NCBI GenBank assembly: GCA_029834535.1
Contig: JAQMWT010000396.1
Span: 54,255-118,254 of the forward strand
Reading direction: 5' to 3'
Length of the DNA stretch: 64,000 bases
Origin: Chrysophaeum taylorii
Taxonomy: Eukaryota; Sar; Pelagophyceae; Pelagomonadales; Pelagomonadaceae
Positions 1-10,000 of this stretch are shown in pieces. A program made the translations under genes and the position numbers. Under the pieces are notes generated by a model that was not told the DNA's origin, ran no database searches, and saw nothing but the letters and a program-made list of their open reading frames with translations. The number at the start of each line of letters is the position of its first letter. Within the stretch, counting starts at the first letter, position 1.

Positions 1-1900
1 TTCATCAAACTCCACATTGAAAAAATCGGGCATCTGGTTCTCAGGCATAGCAAAAGAAGGCTGGCTCATCGCCACTAATGTCGTCCTCCCAAGCATCGGG
101 TGCGTCGAGTGCCGCCAAGAGATTGCGGGCAGGCGCAGGCTCGGGAGGAAGTCTTTGCCTTTTCGTGGTGGAATGCAGTCCGTGCGTAAATCGCATATTC
201 TTCCTTGAGCAAGCAACTTCCTGGCCCGAGCTCTCTGATTGGACGACAGGCAGTTGATAGTCCGAAAGTCAAGAAGGAAGGCAATCAGCTCGCGATCGTT
301 GAATTCGGAGTCGAAGTGGCGCACGTTGTTTTCATTATTCCCGCAAAAAAAACGACGCTCACATTCGAGAATAATAGCCCGCTCAAGACAGATTTTGCCG
401 GTCTCGCTGAGGTCGTCAACATCGACAGTCTCTCTCTGGTATGGATTTCGCAGTTATGTTCGGGAGATCAATGACTCTTCTAGCGTCCCAGCTCGCAGAG
501 ACTCGATCATGTTGTGCCTGATCAATGCGGCGCACCCCCCCCAGGTATAAGTGTTCACGTTGCACGAAAACAACGGCCGCATCCGTTATAGCAATAAATC
601 GCCTCGAATTCAGCCAACGCCACCCATTGCTCATCACTGATTGTCCAGGGGAGTCCAATGTTGGTAGCCGTGTACAGTTTGAGCACGTGGTGCGTACGCA
701 GCAAGGAACGAATAAGTTGGTATCGCGCCCGGAACCTCGTCTTATTGAGGTCGAGCTTGAGCTTCGGCGATTTATTTCCTCGGCTGTAATGGCAAAAGCG
801 CATGCAGATCCTTCAAACGTGTGCCGCCGTAAGAAAAGTACTTGGCTCGATCGTGGCCACCACTGTTCAGCAGCTCCTGGCCTGCTGGGAATGCATTAAT
901 CACCCGCTTGCCTCTGGATCGTGTCAAGTCGCCACACGCCGCTGCCGGTAAATATTTGAGATATCATACCATGTCACACTCGCTTCGACCTCAAAAAAAA
1001 TTTCATCGGCGACGCCGATTTGGGAGCCCGGTCTTGAATAGTGGTTGGTTGGGGCCGCCAAATCGATATCGATTCCCGCACGCTCCGCGACCACAGAACG
1101 GAGCAGGGAAGCCGTGCCGGAATCGGTTCCGTCGTCAGCTGGAACGAGGCCCACGCGGGAACACCGTCACAACGCCATTCCAATCGGGCCAGATGAAGGA
1201 TACAAGGCCAATGGCCCGTCGCTTGAACTAATCCTTGTGGACGTCCCGCCGCCGTCGTGCAGCACCTGGGCGAACGCGAAAGCCGCCGCTTCATAACACT
1301 CCGTCACGACGTGCTTCAAGATTTTCGAACAACAAAGCAAAAATATTCAGCGTCCACCCATTCATCAAACAGCACCTTTCGAGTCATGAACGAGGGCGCT
1401 TGCCTTTTCCGCCGCCGCCGCCGCGGTAATACTACGCCTCAATTATTTGGTTGCGATGATCTTCGTCGTCAGTCAAAGGTGCGCTTGGAAAAAATCCGCT
1501 GCGACGTATACACGTAGTGCCGAGCCGAGAACGCCGCCATCAGGGAAGAGTGCTTTTTTGCTTGGCTGGGCATGGCCATGAAGTATCTCGTAATATCGTC
1601 CGATTTACCCTTCGAGGCTGCTGCCACAACGCCCACGGCCGTCATAAAAAAAGCCCTCCTCCTTTTCTTGGTCTGTCTTCTGTTTCTTGGTGAGCTGTTG
1701 ACGTCCCAGCTCGTCGAATCGAATCCTCCTCCGGATGCGCAGCCTTGAAGTGGGCCGGCCCCAAGAGGGCATGGTCGTCTGTCTGCCACGTGCCTTTCTT
1801 TCTTGAAGTCTCTCGTCACCACCTTCAGGCGCTCCCAGCACCGGATACACACATGCGTCGCTGCCTTCCTACTGGTCAACGCGGTGATTTTCGTTCAGTC
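1..1900 (-). pseudogene. hAT-like transposase relic, copy a, cut by window edge
   Basis: Minus-strand reading in shifting frames gives blocks in the same order as the better preserved copy at 49.6-52.3 kb. They are QRIFSKRTFDD near 1,480, DGTDSGTASLLRSV near 1,110, LPWTISDEQW near 650, TGKICLERA near 390, NDRELIAFLLDFRT near 280, and MPDFFNVEFDE at the extreme left edge. A C-x2-C pair near 1,850 could be what is left of an N-terminal BED-type zinc finger. Frameshifts and stops separate the blocks, so no active enzyme is encoded. The C-terminal hAT dimerisation region would lie left of base 1. hAT transposases are cut-and-paste DDE enzymes; family membership here rests on the match to the 50-kb copy, which does keep the dimerisation motif. 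Confidence 0.6.
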
Positions 1901-2715
1901 GACGATCGCAGTCCCACCACCACACCTTGGAAAAAAAAAACCTGGTTGTTGATCGTCCACTTTTGGTGCCGGGTGGTGTGCTCCACGTCACAACATCGAC
2001 GTCGCAATCGGCTCGTTCTTGTGAACTTCTTCCTTCTGTTAACACCGCGTTTGAATTCCTCCTCATCATCAACATTATCCTCCACCTCCAGGTAGCGCGA
2101 CTTCGCTCATCAGACGGGGTCAGGGTCAGGCCGTCGGCCAAAGTGAATGAACGCGAAGTGAACATTGGACGAAAATTTTATGTGTTTTTTGGATCGCACC
2201 CCATTTTAGAGCCAAAAATAAGCCTCAAGCCCCCGATTAGGAACGGGTCTAAGCATTTTTTTTCACCCAGATAAAAGTCGCGCTATAATGTAATTTATGA
2301 GACTGTTTGAAATTCAACCACTGATGTTGTAGTAGTTATTAAAAGTAGCAACGGTTTATATCTAAAATCAGCCTAATAACTGGCACGTCTTTAAAGAATT
2401 TGTGCAAGATTGTTGTTGTTCAGACGACTGACTTCACAGCTAAATGTCATAAAGAAATCTACTAGCACTTTTTTAGTCAGTAACGACCGCGACTGTATGA
2501 CACTAGATCATCTTCTCGTGCGAGCGCAGCCCGATGCCCAGCGATTCTCTGTCGCGTCTCTAGCTCCGTGAACTGCTGCTCCGAAGAAGTACATAAACCA
2601 GCGTCGCATCGTCAGAGAATGCTGCTGCTGACGATAGTACGACGTCGAGGACTCGAGGAGGGCGGGTTTCCGAGGGGGTTTCCCCGACATTCGAAGAACG
2701 TCTTGCAATTCCCAG
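1901..2715. other. no gene recognised
   Basis: The left part is GC-rich and the right part (2,200-2,500) is AT-rich. No open frame on either strand shows a recognisable domain. It separates the hAT relic from the truncated chromatin-gene copy. I see no repeat or RNA gene here. Confidence 0.5.
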
Positions 2716-3337
2716 GTGCGGTGGCGATCGTGAGTGTGGATCGACGACTCTGCGACTTGGACTCCAGAAGGAGCCTCAAGCCCCGGACGTGGCTCTAGCC
2801 TTTCGAGGTCCACGTAGCTTCGCTCGCGCGGATTCATCCCGAACGATTCGCGTGGTCGAGGACCTCCAGAACCCTCGTCTCCTCGAGGTTTGCAAGACGG
2901 GAGGTGGCGTGAATGGTGGCGTACCACCTCCGACGACCGCACTTCCGCCAAGGAACTTGGAGTAAACCGCAGCAACGTGGTCCGGATGGCCAACGGCTTC
3001 CGCGCCAACGAGGTCGCCCGATTTTATCAAATCGACTTGGCGCCCGGCGTCTTCCACTGCAACAACACGTCGTTGCGTTGACTCACTGTTCACAGATCTT
3101 GCCGCGTGTTCGGGTTTGCTGTTCCCGTAATTTTCAGTTCGGTTTGTCGCGTCATAAATTTTTTTTCTTCGTCTCAACGCCGTGAGCCCGTTCGATCCCA
3201 ACGAGATCGACCGCGCTCGACTCTTGTCATCCATCCGCACGGTCTTCATCTCGAGAATCAACCCGGTATATTTCTTCTACAGACAGCGCAATTGCTATGA
3301 ACTCGTCCGACGCGACGTCATTAGCAGTCGCGTATGA
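2716..3337 (+). pseudogene. Truncated third copy of the GNAT/PHD/SANT chromatin gene (exons 8-12)
   Basis: On the plus strand this matches the 3' half of the gene at 7,040-13,450. It opens at a retained splice acceptor (CCCAG before GTGCGGTGG) and reads AVAIVSVDRRLCDLDS, parallel to AVAIANASVARVLHDFDS of exon 8. It then matches exon 9 (GFIPND, KELGVNRSNVVRMA, VARFYQIDL), exon 10, exon 11 (NAVSPFDPNEIDRARL) and exon 12 (RNCYELVRRDV beside RNRYELFLLF). Intron positions are conserved, for example an acceptor at TTCTACAGACAG before the exon-12 block. Exons 1-7 and 13 are absent and frames are broken in exon 9, so it is a pseudogene. It lies opposite in strand to the two large copies and is much more diverged, so it is an older duplicate. 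Confidence 0.75.
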
Positions 3338-6300
3338 GCGCGTCGTCACATGTTGAGCCTTAGAGGGCGTCGCAATATAATAGCTGTTTTCCTTTCCAGT
3401 AGGAGCATCTTCAGTTACCTTTTCTTCTGGGCTGTCATCATTTGTGGGTAAATTACTACGATCGACAGGGTTGATAACAACATCCACTGCATCCTGTTGT
3501 TGTTGTTGTTCATCTTGTGGAGCTTCAGGCGCTGTGTAGAAAGAAACGAGATGATGCTGCTGCAAGGTGCAGATTATTATGAAGCGATTGTGAGATAGAA
3601 AAAACAGACGGTGGGAGTGCAGTGCAACAAAGATGATTGATGGATTCCAGTACAGTAGCTGCAGCAGCATCTGTGGCTGAGAGAGGATGAGAATGGCGGA
3701 ATAATAGGCACTTGAAGTCTTGAGCTAACGCGTCAGTCAGTCAGTCATGAAGGGCAAGGTTAGGCGCGTCCTCCACTGGCGCAAGAACGGTGCTGCTTAG
3801 CGGACGGACAAAAAAACCCTTCTCTGATCTCCCGCTCGCATCTTCACATGTTTAGAAACCTATACAAAACAAAAACTTAATTTGTCGATTTCTCGAAAGT
3901 AGGTCGTGTCACTAACCTCGACTTTTGTTTCCACTCAGCCACGACATCTAGTGCCTTTTTTCTTATGCCAATCTGTGTCTCTTCGTACGCATTTAGCGGC
4001 GGCGGCGTCGAGAGGAGCATATTAGCCATAAGGTGGGGGAGCTGCAGAGTATAATGCAGTGCAGATTGTTGGCTTAATTGGATCTCAGCTAAGTGAGTAT
4101 TGTGGTTTAAAATGTTGTTGTCCCTCCCGTTCAGCAGACTTGTCTTCCAGCTTAGCATTGCGAGCAGAGCGTTAATTGTTGCTTGAGGTGAGTCCAACTT
4201 AAGTTGGAGATCTCGAGTTGCTTCTTGAATCTGTATAATGGTGGACATATCTGGGACGCAGCAACCAAGGAGAAAGGTGTAGACTAGGCGTGACACGATC
4301 ACTCGGCTCAGTAATCTGGACGAATAGAACGTTCGGATAACCAAGCGTGCTGTAGATTGCTTTTGTAGATCAGAAGCCAGAGAAGAAGCATAATCAGCGA
4401 CAGGAAGGGCAGCATGAGGTTGATCGTTCGTAACCTTTTCCTGTGTAATAAAATGTCGTGCGAACTCATCGGCGACACAATCGTGAGAATACTCTCAGGA
4501 TTACGAACAGATGCGCAGTCTGCTTCCATGGAATGCAGCAGAGTCCAATAGCAAGCCACGTGATCAAGACTAATCAACTGCTATAACATGTTCTTCTTCT
4601 TCTCAAGCGCATAAAAAAAAATCGCCCGAAAGTGTGCGTGGGGATCACGGTAACAAGATATAGGCGAAAATGATCCTCGCACGTGTCGAATAGAACACGT
4701 AAGAAGACAAAACGCCTGGGAGGAGGCGCGCAATGCGTTGTCTTTGTGACGATCGCCTTTTGTGTGTTCGGTTATAGCTGCGTTTTGCATAAGAAAGTTG
4801 TTCGCGGCGAACCGCGACAAGATGAGCTGGTATGCCGGGCGAGGCGATGATATACATTTCACGCAATAAACCTGCGCCATAACAGCAGGAAAGATAGTTG
4901 CAAACATCCCGTCAGCTGGTGCGACAGCTTGGATCCAAGTTACGCTTACGCAGAACAACGATGATATCAGATGCGGGTGGTTGGGTTCCTGCGTGGAACA
5001 AGCAGACTTAAAAATGTCTCGGAGCTACAGCAACGGGAGACAGTTCGGGTCCAGCAGTAAGGTGAAAAGCAAGAAGATCCATACCGTGAAACTCAGCCAT
5101 GTGTGAAAGGAGCCCAAGCAAATCAAACAAGAACAAGGTCTGTAGTGTTCGTCGTCCTGTGGTTTGCTCGTTTGAAGAGGATATCGACACCTGAAGTAGC
5201 TGAGCAATAGTAGGAGCATTAGCAGCTTCTGGTAATGGGAGCAGGAGTAGTAGTTATAGGCGAGGTTGATGAGGTGGATCTAGCTTGTGTATCTATCCCG
5301 ACGCGCTAAGGGAGCGCGTGGACGCATTGTTCGCGATTTCAGCACGAAATCTCTGCCAGCGCGACCCGCAAGCATGACGGGCGTGCGCTGCGCGAATATC
5401 TTTATGAATGTTCATACCGGTGAACGCAAAGTAAGATGTAAGCGAGAAAGGCTGAGTAAAGCTGACGCACACAAGAATATGCACCCAAGTGAAGTACGAA
5501 GCTGCGAGGGGGGTAGGTTAAGGTACATAACAGGGGTAAGCGTTATGTGTTTTCCTGCTGTGATTTGGGCTGGCGTAAACCAAGTAGGATCCGAAACGAA
5601 GAAAAGAGAGCTGAAAAGGAAGCCGCCTGCTGTGTTCGTGTTGCCAGATATATGATGCAAACGAATACGCTTAATATAAGCTGAACGTAATTTCGGATTT
5701 TGGACCAGCGAGCGCTTTCGCCTTATTAGTGGCACTGTTCGACAGATGAATAGCAGAAGCTGAATCACCCAAAATAAATCGGACTATTTCTGAAGAATGA
5801 CACATCCGACGGCAGGAGGTTGTCGTGGAAATCCAGTAAAAGATCTTTGCTCTTGCGGGGGGGTTGTCGCAAATAATAAGCGGGATTTGCTCAACAATGG
5901 ACAGCATCTCAGAGTTCCCAGTGACGACGAAGCAACCAAAGAGGTAAAAAGCGCACCCAGTGGTGCTTTCACCCCCTCTGTCTGTCTGCTTGTTATGATG
6001 TGGCGTTATTGACATCCACTTTAGCGACGACGACAAGAGGATCGAACATATTAGAGTCGACCTGCTTCGCAGTTTAGTCCACCATAGTAGCCAGCCAGCC
6101 AGCCAGCCAGCCATATCAGTGCGGTGCGTAGAAAGAAACCCAAGATGATCAGCCAACACAGCATTGGGTTTTGCGTGATAGCTCAACCGAAGAAGATTTT
6201 CGATTTTCGCAAGATAACCGGAGAGTGGTGGAAAGTTTGGATGTAAACGTCAGCGGAAAGACAGACGGGTCTCCGGTCTGATAGGGGAGCAGACGGCGCA

Positions 6301-6357
6301 TAGATAGGACAGGTATTCCCTTCTTCGACGAACAATAGGTCCTTTAAAGTTAAATAC
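3338..6357. other. AT-richer unassigned stretch, possible multi-exon minus-strand gene
   Basis: Composition is clearly more AT-rich than the neighbours. Minus-strand reading gives several protein-like blocks in different frames: FDPLVVVAKVDVNN near 6,030, SEMLSIVEQIPLIICDNPP near 5,880, TLQTLFLFDLLGLLSHMAEF near 5,120, VADYASSLASDLQKQST near 4,370, and IQIQEATRDLQLKLDSP near 4,200. These look like exons of one spliced, helix-rich protein, but I could not connect them with consistent splice phases and recognise no family. A (CCAG)n microsatellite lies at about 6,090-6,113. Plus-strand frames here look non-coding. Confidence 0.3.
3877..4344 (-). CDS. Hypothetical exon of an unrecognised helical protein
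   Basis: An open stretch ends at 3,877 and can be read upstream to about 4,440 in the same frame (SSLASDLQKQSTARLVIRTF). The conceptual protein is rich in amphipathic helix (IQIQEATRDLQLKL, LSWKTSLLNG, HYTLQLPHLMANML). It ends with IGIRKKALDVVAEWKQ, which faintly recalls the last helices of a TFIIS N-terminal (LW) domain. That resemblance is too weak to name it. It probably belongs with the other blocks in 3.3-6.2 kb as one spliced gene. A chance open frame is not excluded. Confidence 0.25.
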   Translation of the reverse strand: MVIRTFYSSRLLSRVIVSRLVYTFLLGCCVPDMSTIIQIQEATRDLQLKLDSPQATINALLAMLSWKTSLLNGRDNNILNHNTHLAEIQLSQQSALHYTLQLPHLMANMLLSTPPPLNAYEETQIGIRKKALDVVAEWKQKSRLVTRPTFEKSTN

Positions 6358-7002
6358 TCAACTTTCGAGGCCCCAGTGGGCCTCCAAGGCGCCGAGGACG
6401 CGGTGGATGGCGGTGGCTCCGGAGAGGGGGTAGGTGGAGATCGAGACCATGTCGAGCATGTTGTCCTCTTTGTCTATTGACCCCGAAGCCATAGCCCCGA
6501 AAACAAAGGCGACTGGACCTTCTGGCAGCGATGCGGCGAAGTGGTGCGGCGTGTAGCGCGTCCCGGCTTTAGAAAAGCCGTAGGTCGCCGTGCCCGCGGG
6601 CAAGGGAGCGGGGTTTTTAATAATTCGAAGCAGAACAGTTCCGTCCGTCGCTTTCACTTTTTTTCGCTGTAAAAGTTGTGCGAACAGACCAGCGAATCGC
6701 TTGTACGTCCTCGGAATTCGCGTCTCTGGGTGCACTTCGATCAAAACGCGCTGCCGCGTTCGGACGTAGACCCGTAGCTTGCCGGCTTTGCTCAAGGGAG
6801 AGTCCAAACAAGCCATCAACTCTTGATGGACGATGTCCGGGCGAGATTCCGATCTCCCATGCTTCGCGAGAACCGATCCGTGGTCGTCGCCGTTCAGGAG
6901 CGTTAGTTCCTTCTTGGTCTTCACGAGTTCGAGGGACGCGAGTTCCAGGATGACGTACACGGCTCGCTCATCATCGCTCCTCTTCCGCTTCTTCGACATC
7001 AT
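6358..7002 (-). CDS. EMG1: EMG1/Nep1 rRNA pseudouridine N1-methyltransferase
   Basis: The 214-residue protein is collinear with the SPOUT methyltransferase EMG1 (Nep1), which acts in the nucleolus on a pseudouridine of 18S rRNA during small-subunit assembly. Visible family signatures, in order, are LASLELVKTKKELTLLNGDDH near residue 20, SRPDIVHQELMACLDSPLSKAG near 52, RVLIEVHPETRIPRTYKRF near 85, LLRIIKNP near 125, GPVAFVFGAMASG near 165 in the cofactor region, and SISTYPLSGATAIHRVL before the C-terminal WG. Length is normal for the core enzyme and the N-terminal tail is short and basic (KKRKR). Two adjacent ATGs start the frame and I take the first. It is intronless and its stop lies about 3 kb from any other firm gene. 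The next upstream gene on the same strand ends 38 bp away, at 7,040. All conserved blocks are intact, so it should be functional. Confidence 0.95.
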   Translation of the reverse strand: MMSKKRKRSDDERAVYVILELASLELVKTKKELTLLNGDDHGSVLAKHGRSESRPDIVHQELMACLDSPLSKAGKLRVYVRTRQRVLIEVHPETRIPRTYKRFAGLFAQLLQRKKVKATDGTVLLRIIKNPAPLPAGTATYGFSKAGTRYTPHHFAASLPEGPVAFVFGAMASGSIDKEDNMLDMVSISTYPLSGATAIHRVLGALEAHWGLES

Positions 7003-7039
7003 CCGACACTTACCCTTTAAGGGTTAATTTCAACCTTTC

Positions 7040-10000
7040 TTACAATCCGACGACCCGCACCTTCTTCCTGTAGGCGGCCAGTTGAGTCTGTGCCTGCCTC
7101 CGGTTCAGTCCATGTTTCCCTATGATGACGTCGAGGTCGGCGAAGACGCCATCCTTCGGGAGACTCGTCGATGACCAAGAATGGATGGTGCTCGCAAACC
7201 ACGCCCAGAGCTCGTCCCTCGCTTCTTTCGAGATCTTGCTGGCGCGTCCCGAAGAAATTCCCGATGCACCACCAGCAGCAGCAGCAGCGGAACCAATCGC
7301 GACCGATGGTGCGGCGGACGTTGTTGCGACGGCTCCCGTCGCGGCGGTCGCTGGTTTAAGAAGCGCTCGTTTTGGTGCCCTGCAACGGACGTGACGTGTT
7401 GTTTCGTCGTCACGAGAGACGCGCGTGGGCTTCTTATTGGAAGTGACGGTCTTCGTGGCGGGCTTCTTGGAGACGGTGGGCTTCTTCGCGGCGGCTTTTT
7501 TGCCTCGAGATTGCTTCTTTTTGGAGAGCCTGACGCTCCAATTGATGCCGTTTCTTTTGCGCCCGTCGCGTCGGACTTCGCCATTCTGCTTCAAGAGCTG
7601 CTGCTTCTTGTGCTTCCTGCGCGGTGTGATGGTATAAGGTAGCACAAAAGATCATGACACCGTTTATGGTTTTACCTCTCCTCAAGGATCACGCGCGCAC
7701 GACGTTGTTTGAACAACAGGAAAAGTTCGTAGCGATTGCGCCTTTGTGAAAGAAAAAAAAATAAAAAGCGGCTTGATTGTCGATGAAAACTCCGCGAGTA
7801 TGTGAATCACAAGAGTCGCGCGCGGTCGATCTCGTTGCGTACGGCGGGATCGAACGGGCTCACGGCGTTGAGGTATCTACGCAAACGTCGTAAAATTGGA
7901 GACGACGATCACGAATTTCAGATGTTTCTCGAGAAGCACTGCAACGCACGGGATCAGCAGCCCGAGCAAGCGGCAAACGAAGATTATCTGTGAACAAGAG
8001 GATGCGCGTCGAAGATGAATCGTTGCAGGGAAAGGCAGGACGCTGGCACGAGCTAAGTCGATTTGATAAAATCGGGCGACCTTGAGGCTGTCGTTGACGC
8101 GGGAGTTGATTCCGAAGCCGTAGGCCGGCCATGCGAAGCGGACCATACTGTCGGATTTTATCCCAAGCTCCTTGGGCGTGCGGTCGTCGAACCGGTCCGT
8201 GAGGCGAACGGGTACGCCACCTCCGGCACCACCTCTCCCTTTGCAAACCTCGAGGATCGCGACGAGGATCTGCATTGCCTCGAGCACGCTCCTCGGATCG
8301 TTCGGGATGAAACCGTGTGAGCGAAGCTACGGGGATGTCGAAAAGGTTAGGTCCAAATAAGCAATAGAGTGACAGAATCTGGAAAAAACAACGACCAACG
8401 CTCCCAAAAAAATCATCATCTCGAGATTCATTCAAGACGCGGGTTGTTGTTGTCAAGGACAATCTTCTCGACGTAGATCAACACCTCGACGATCGGCCCG
8501 CGCTCCAGCACGCGCCTTTCGCGAAACAGTCCCGGTATGGTCCACTTCTGGACCTTGCGGTCCCACCCGATGCCGTTGTAGCACGTCCGGGACTTGAGGT
8601 TCCTAATGGAGTCGAAATCGTGGAGAACTCGAGCCACACTCGCGTTCGCGATCGCCACAGCACCTGCGTGGTTGGAAGATGGTCGAATTGGGGTAAAAAA
8701 AATGGAAACTACTGATGTAAGACGCTGTGCGAGTTGTTGACGATAAGTGACGCGCGCGACGTGAGGCAACATCTGCGCAGCGCGACACGAATCAGTAAGT
8801 CGAGTGAGAGAATAGCGACGCGGCCATATGGTGTCCGACATCCTCGAGCGTTGCGGTTCCGACATCCTCGAGCGTTGCGGTTGCGCCTGTGATACACGAG
8901 ACCATTCATCTGCGAGTTGAACACCACGAATGCTAGAGCAACCAAGACTCACCGGGTGCCGTGAGCTCGAGGACGCGCGCCACTTCGGGCTCGATGCTCC
9001 ACTGTTCGAGCTGCTGCCGCGCCGCCGCAAGCGTGAGCGTCTGAGCGCGAGCCCACGCTGCCTGTTGGTGGTTTTATGAAGAAGAGCTGGTGCACGAGGA
9101 TGGAGGTGGACTCTTTGGTCAGACCTTGTTGCGACGTGCTGGAGATTGTCCAATCACACTCGAAGGCTTCTTCCGGAGGTGTTCGGTGTCGACCCACCGG
9201 CGCCAGACAACGACCTGGTTCGGGACGAGGTCTTCGAGAGTCTCGGGGAACGACTGCTGCTCGTCGGTGACCATCGATGATGATGATGATAACTCGCGCT
9301 CGTGTTGTTCGCGCACGGCAATACGTTCGCGGATTTCGGTGGACGTGAGGACCTCGCCAGTAGTTTGGTTGATGCGGATGACCTTGTCGACGGGCTCCGG
9401 AGAAGGTGTCGACGAGTGGTCCTCCTCCTCTTGATCACCACGCGTTGGTTCGAAGTCGTCGTCGAAATCAAAAGCTTCGGCGGGAAGACGCGCGTACGAG
9501 CCGTCGGGGCGGCGGAGGCGATGCATCGCGAGCACCGCTTCGACGACGGCGTCCTCGAAGGCTTGCTGGGCTCCAAAGTACGTCTCGTACATGTCGAACT
9601 CTCGCCGACGTCCAATGACACGATCTCGTACGTAGCCCACCATCGTCTCCTCCTCGGACTGGTCGCGCGTCAGCTCTTGCGCTTCGAACGCAAAATAGGC
9701 ATCGAGCGAGGCCTCGTGGTCCTCGAGACTGAGTTGGTGAATCGGCACGTCGGGATCGACAGTGGACGGAAGTTCCCACGTCCCTCCTTCGAGATCGTAT
9801 ACGTGATTCCACGCGTCGCACTTCGCGATCTCCTTCTGCAAAGCCTCTCGTCGTGCCTGGAGGTCTGCCTCGCGCTGCGCGACGTACTCGGCTTTGAAGG
9901 TGCGGTAGTAGTGGTTAGCGCATTGCAGATCGGTCCGATTGCCGACTTCGCGCGCGACCAATTTCCAGTTCTTTGCGTCGTATTTCTTGACGGCAGCGAC

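Noticed and set aside
7040-7645. Separate small Lys-rich gene
   Set aside because: The frame has no ATG start in either copy. A GTAAAA..GCGCAG intron and the upstream Arg-rich exon join it in phase to the large chromatin gene, supported by the third copy.
7807-7809. TGA as the end of the large gene
   Set aside because: The TGA lies inside a GTGATT...AAAG intron. Splicing gives an in-frame LRNRYELF exon conserved in all three copies.
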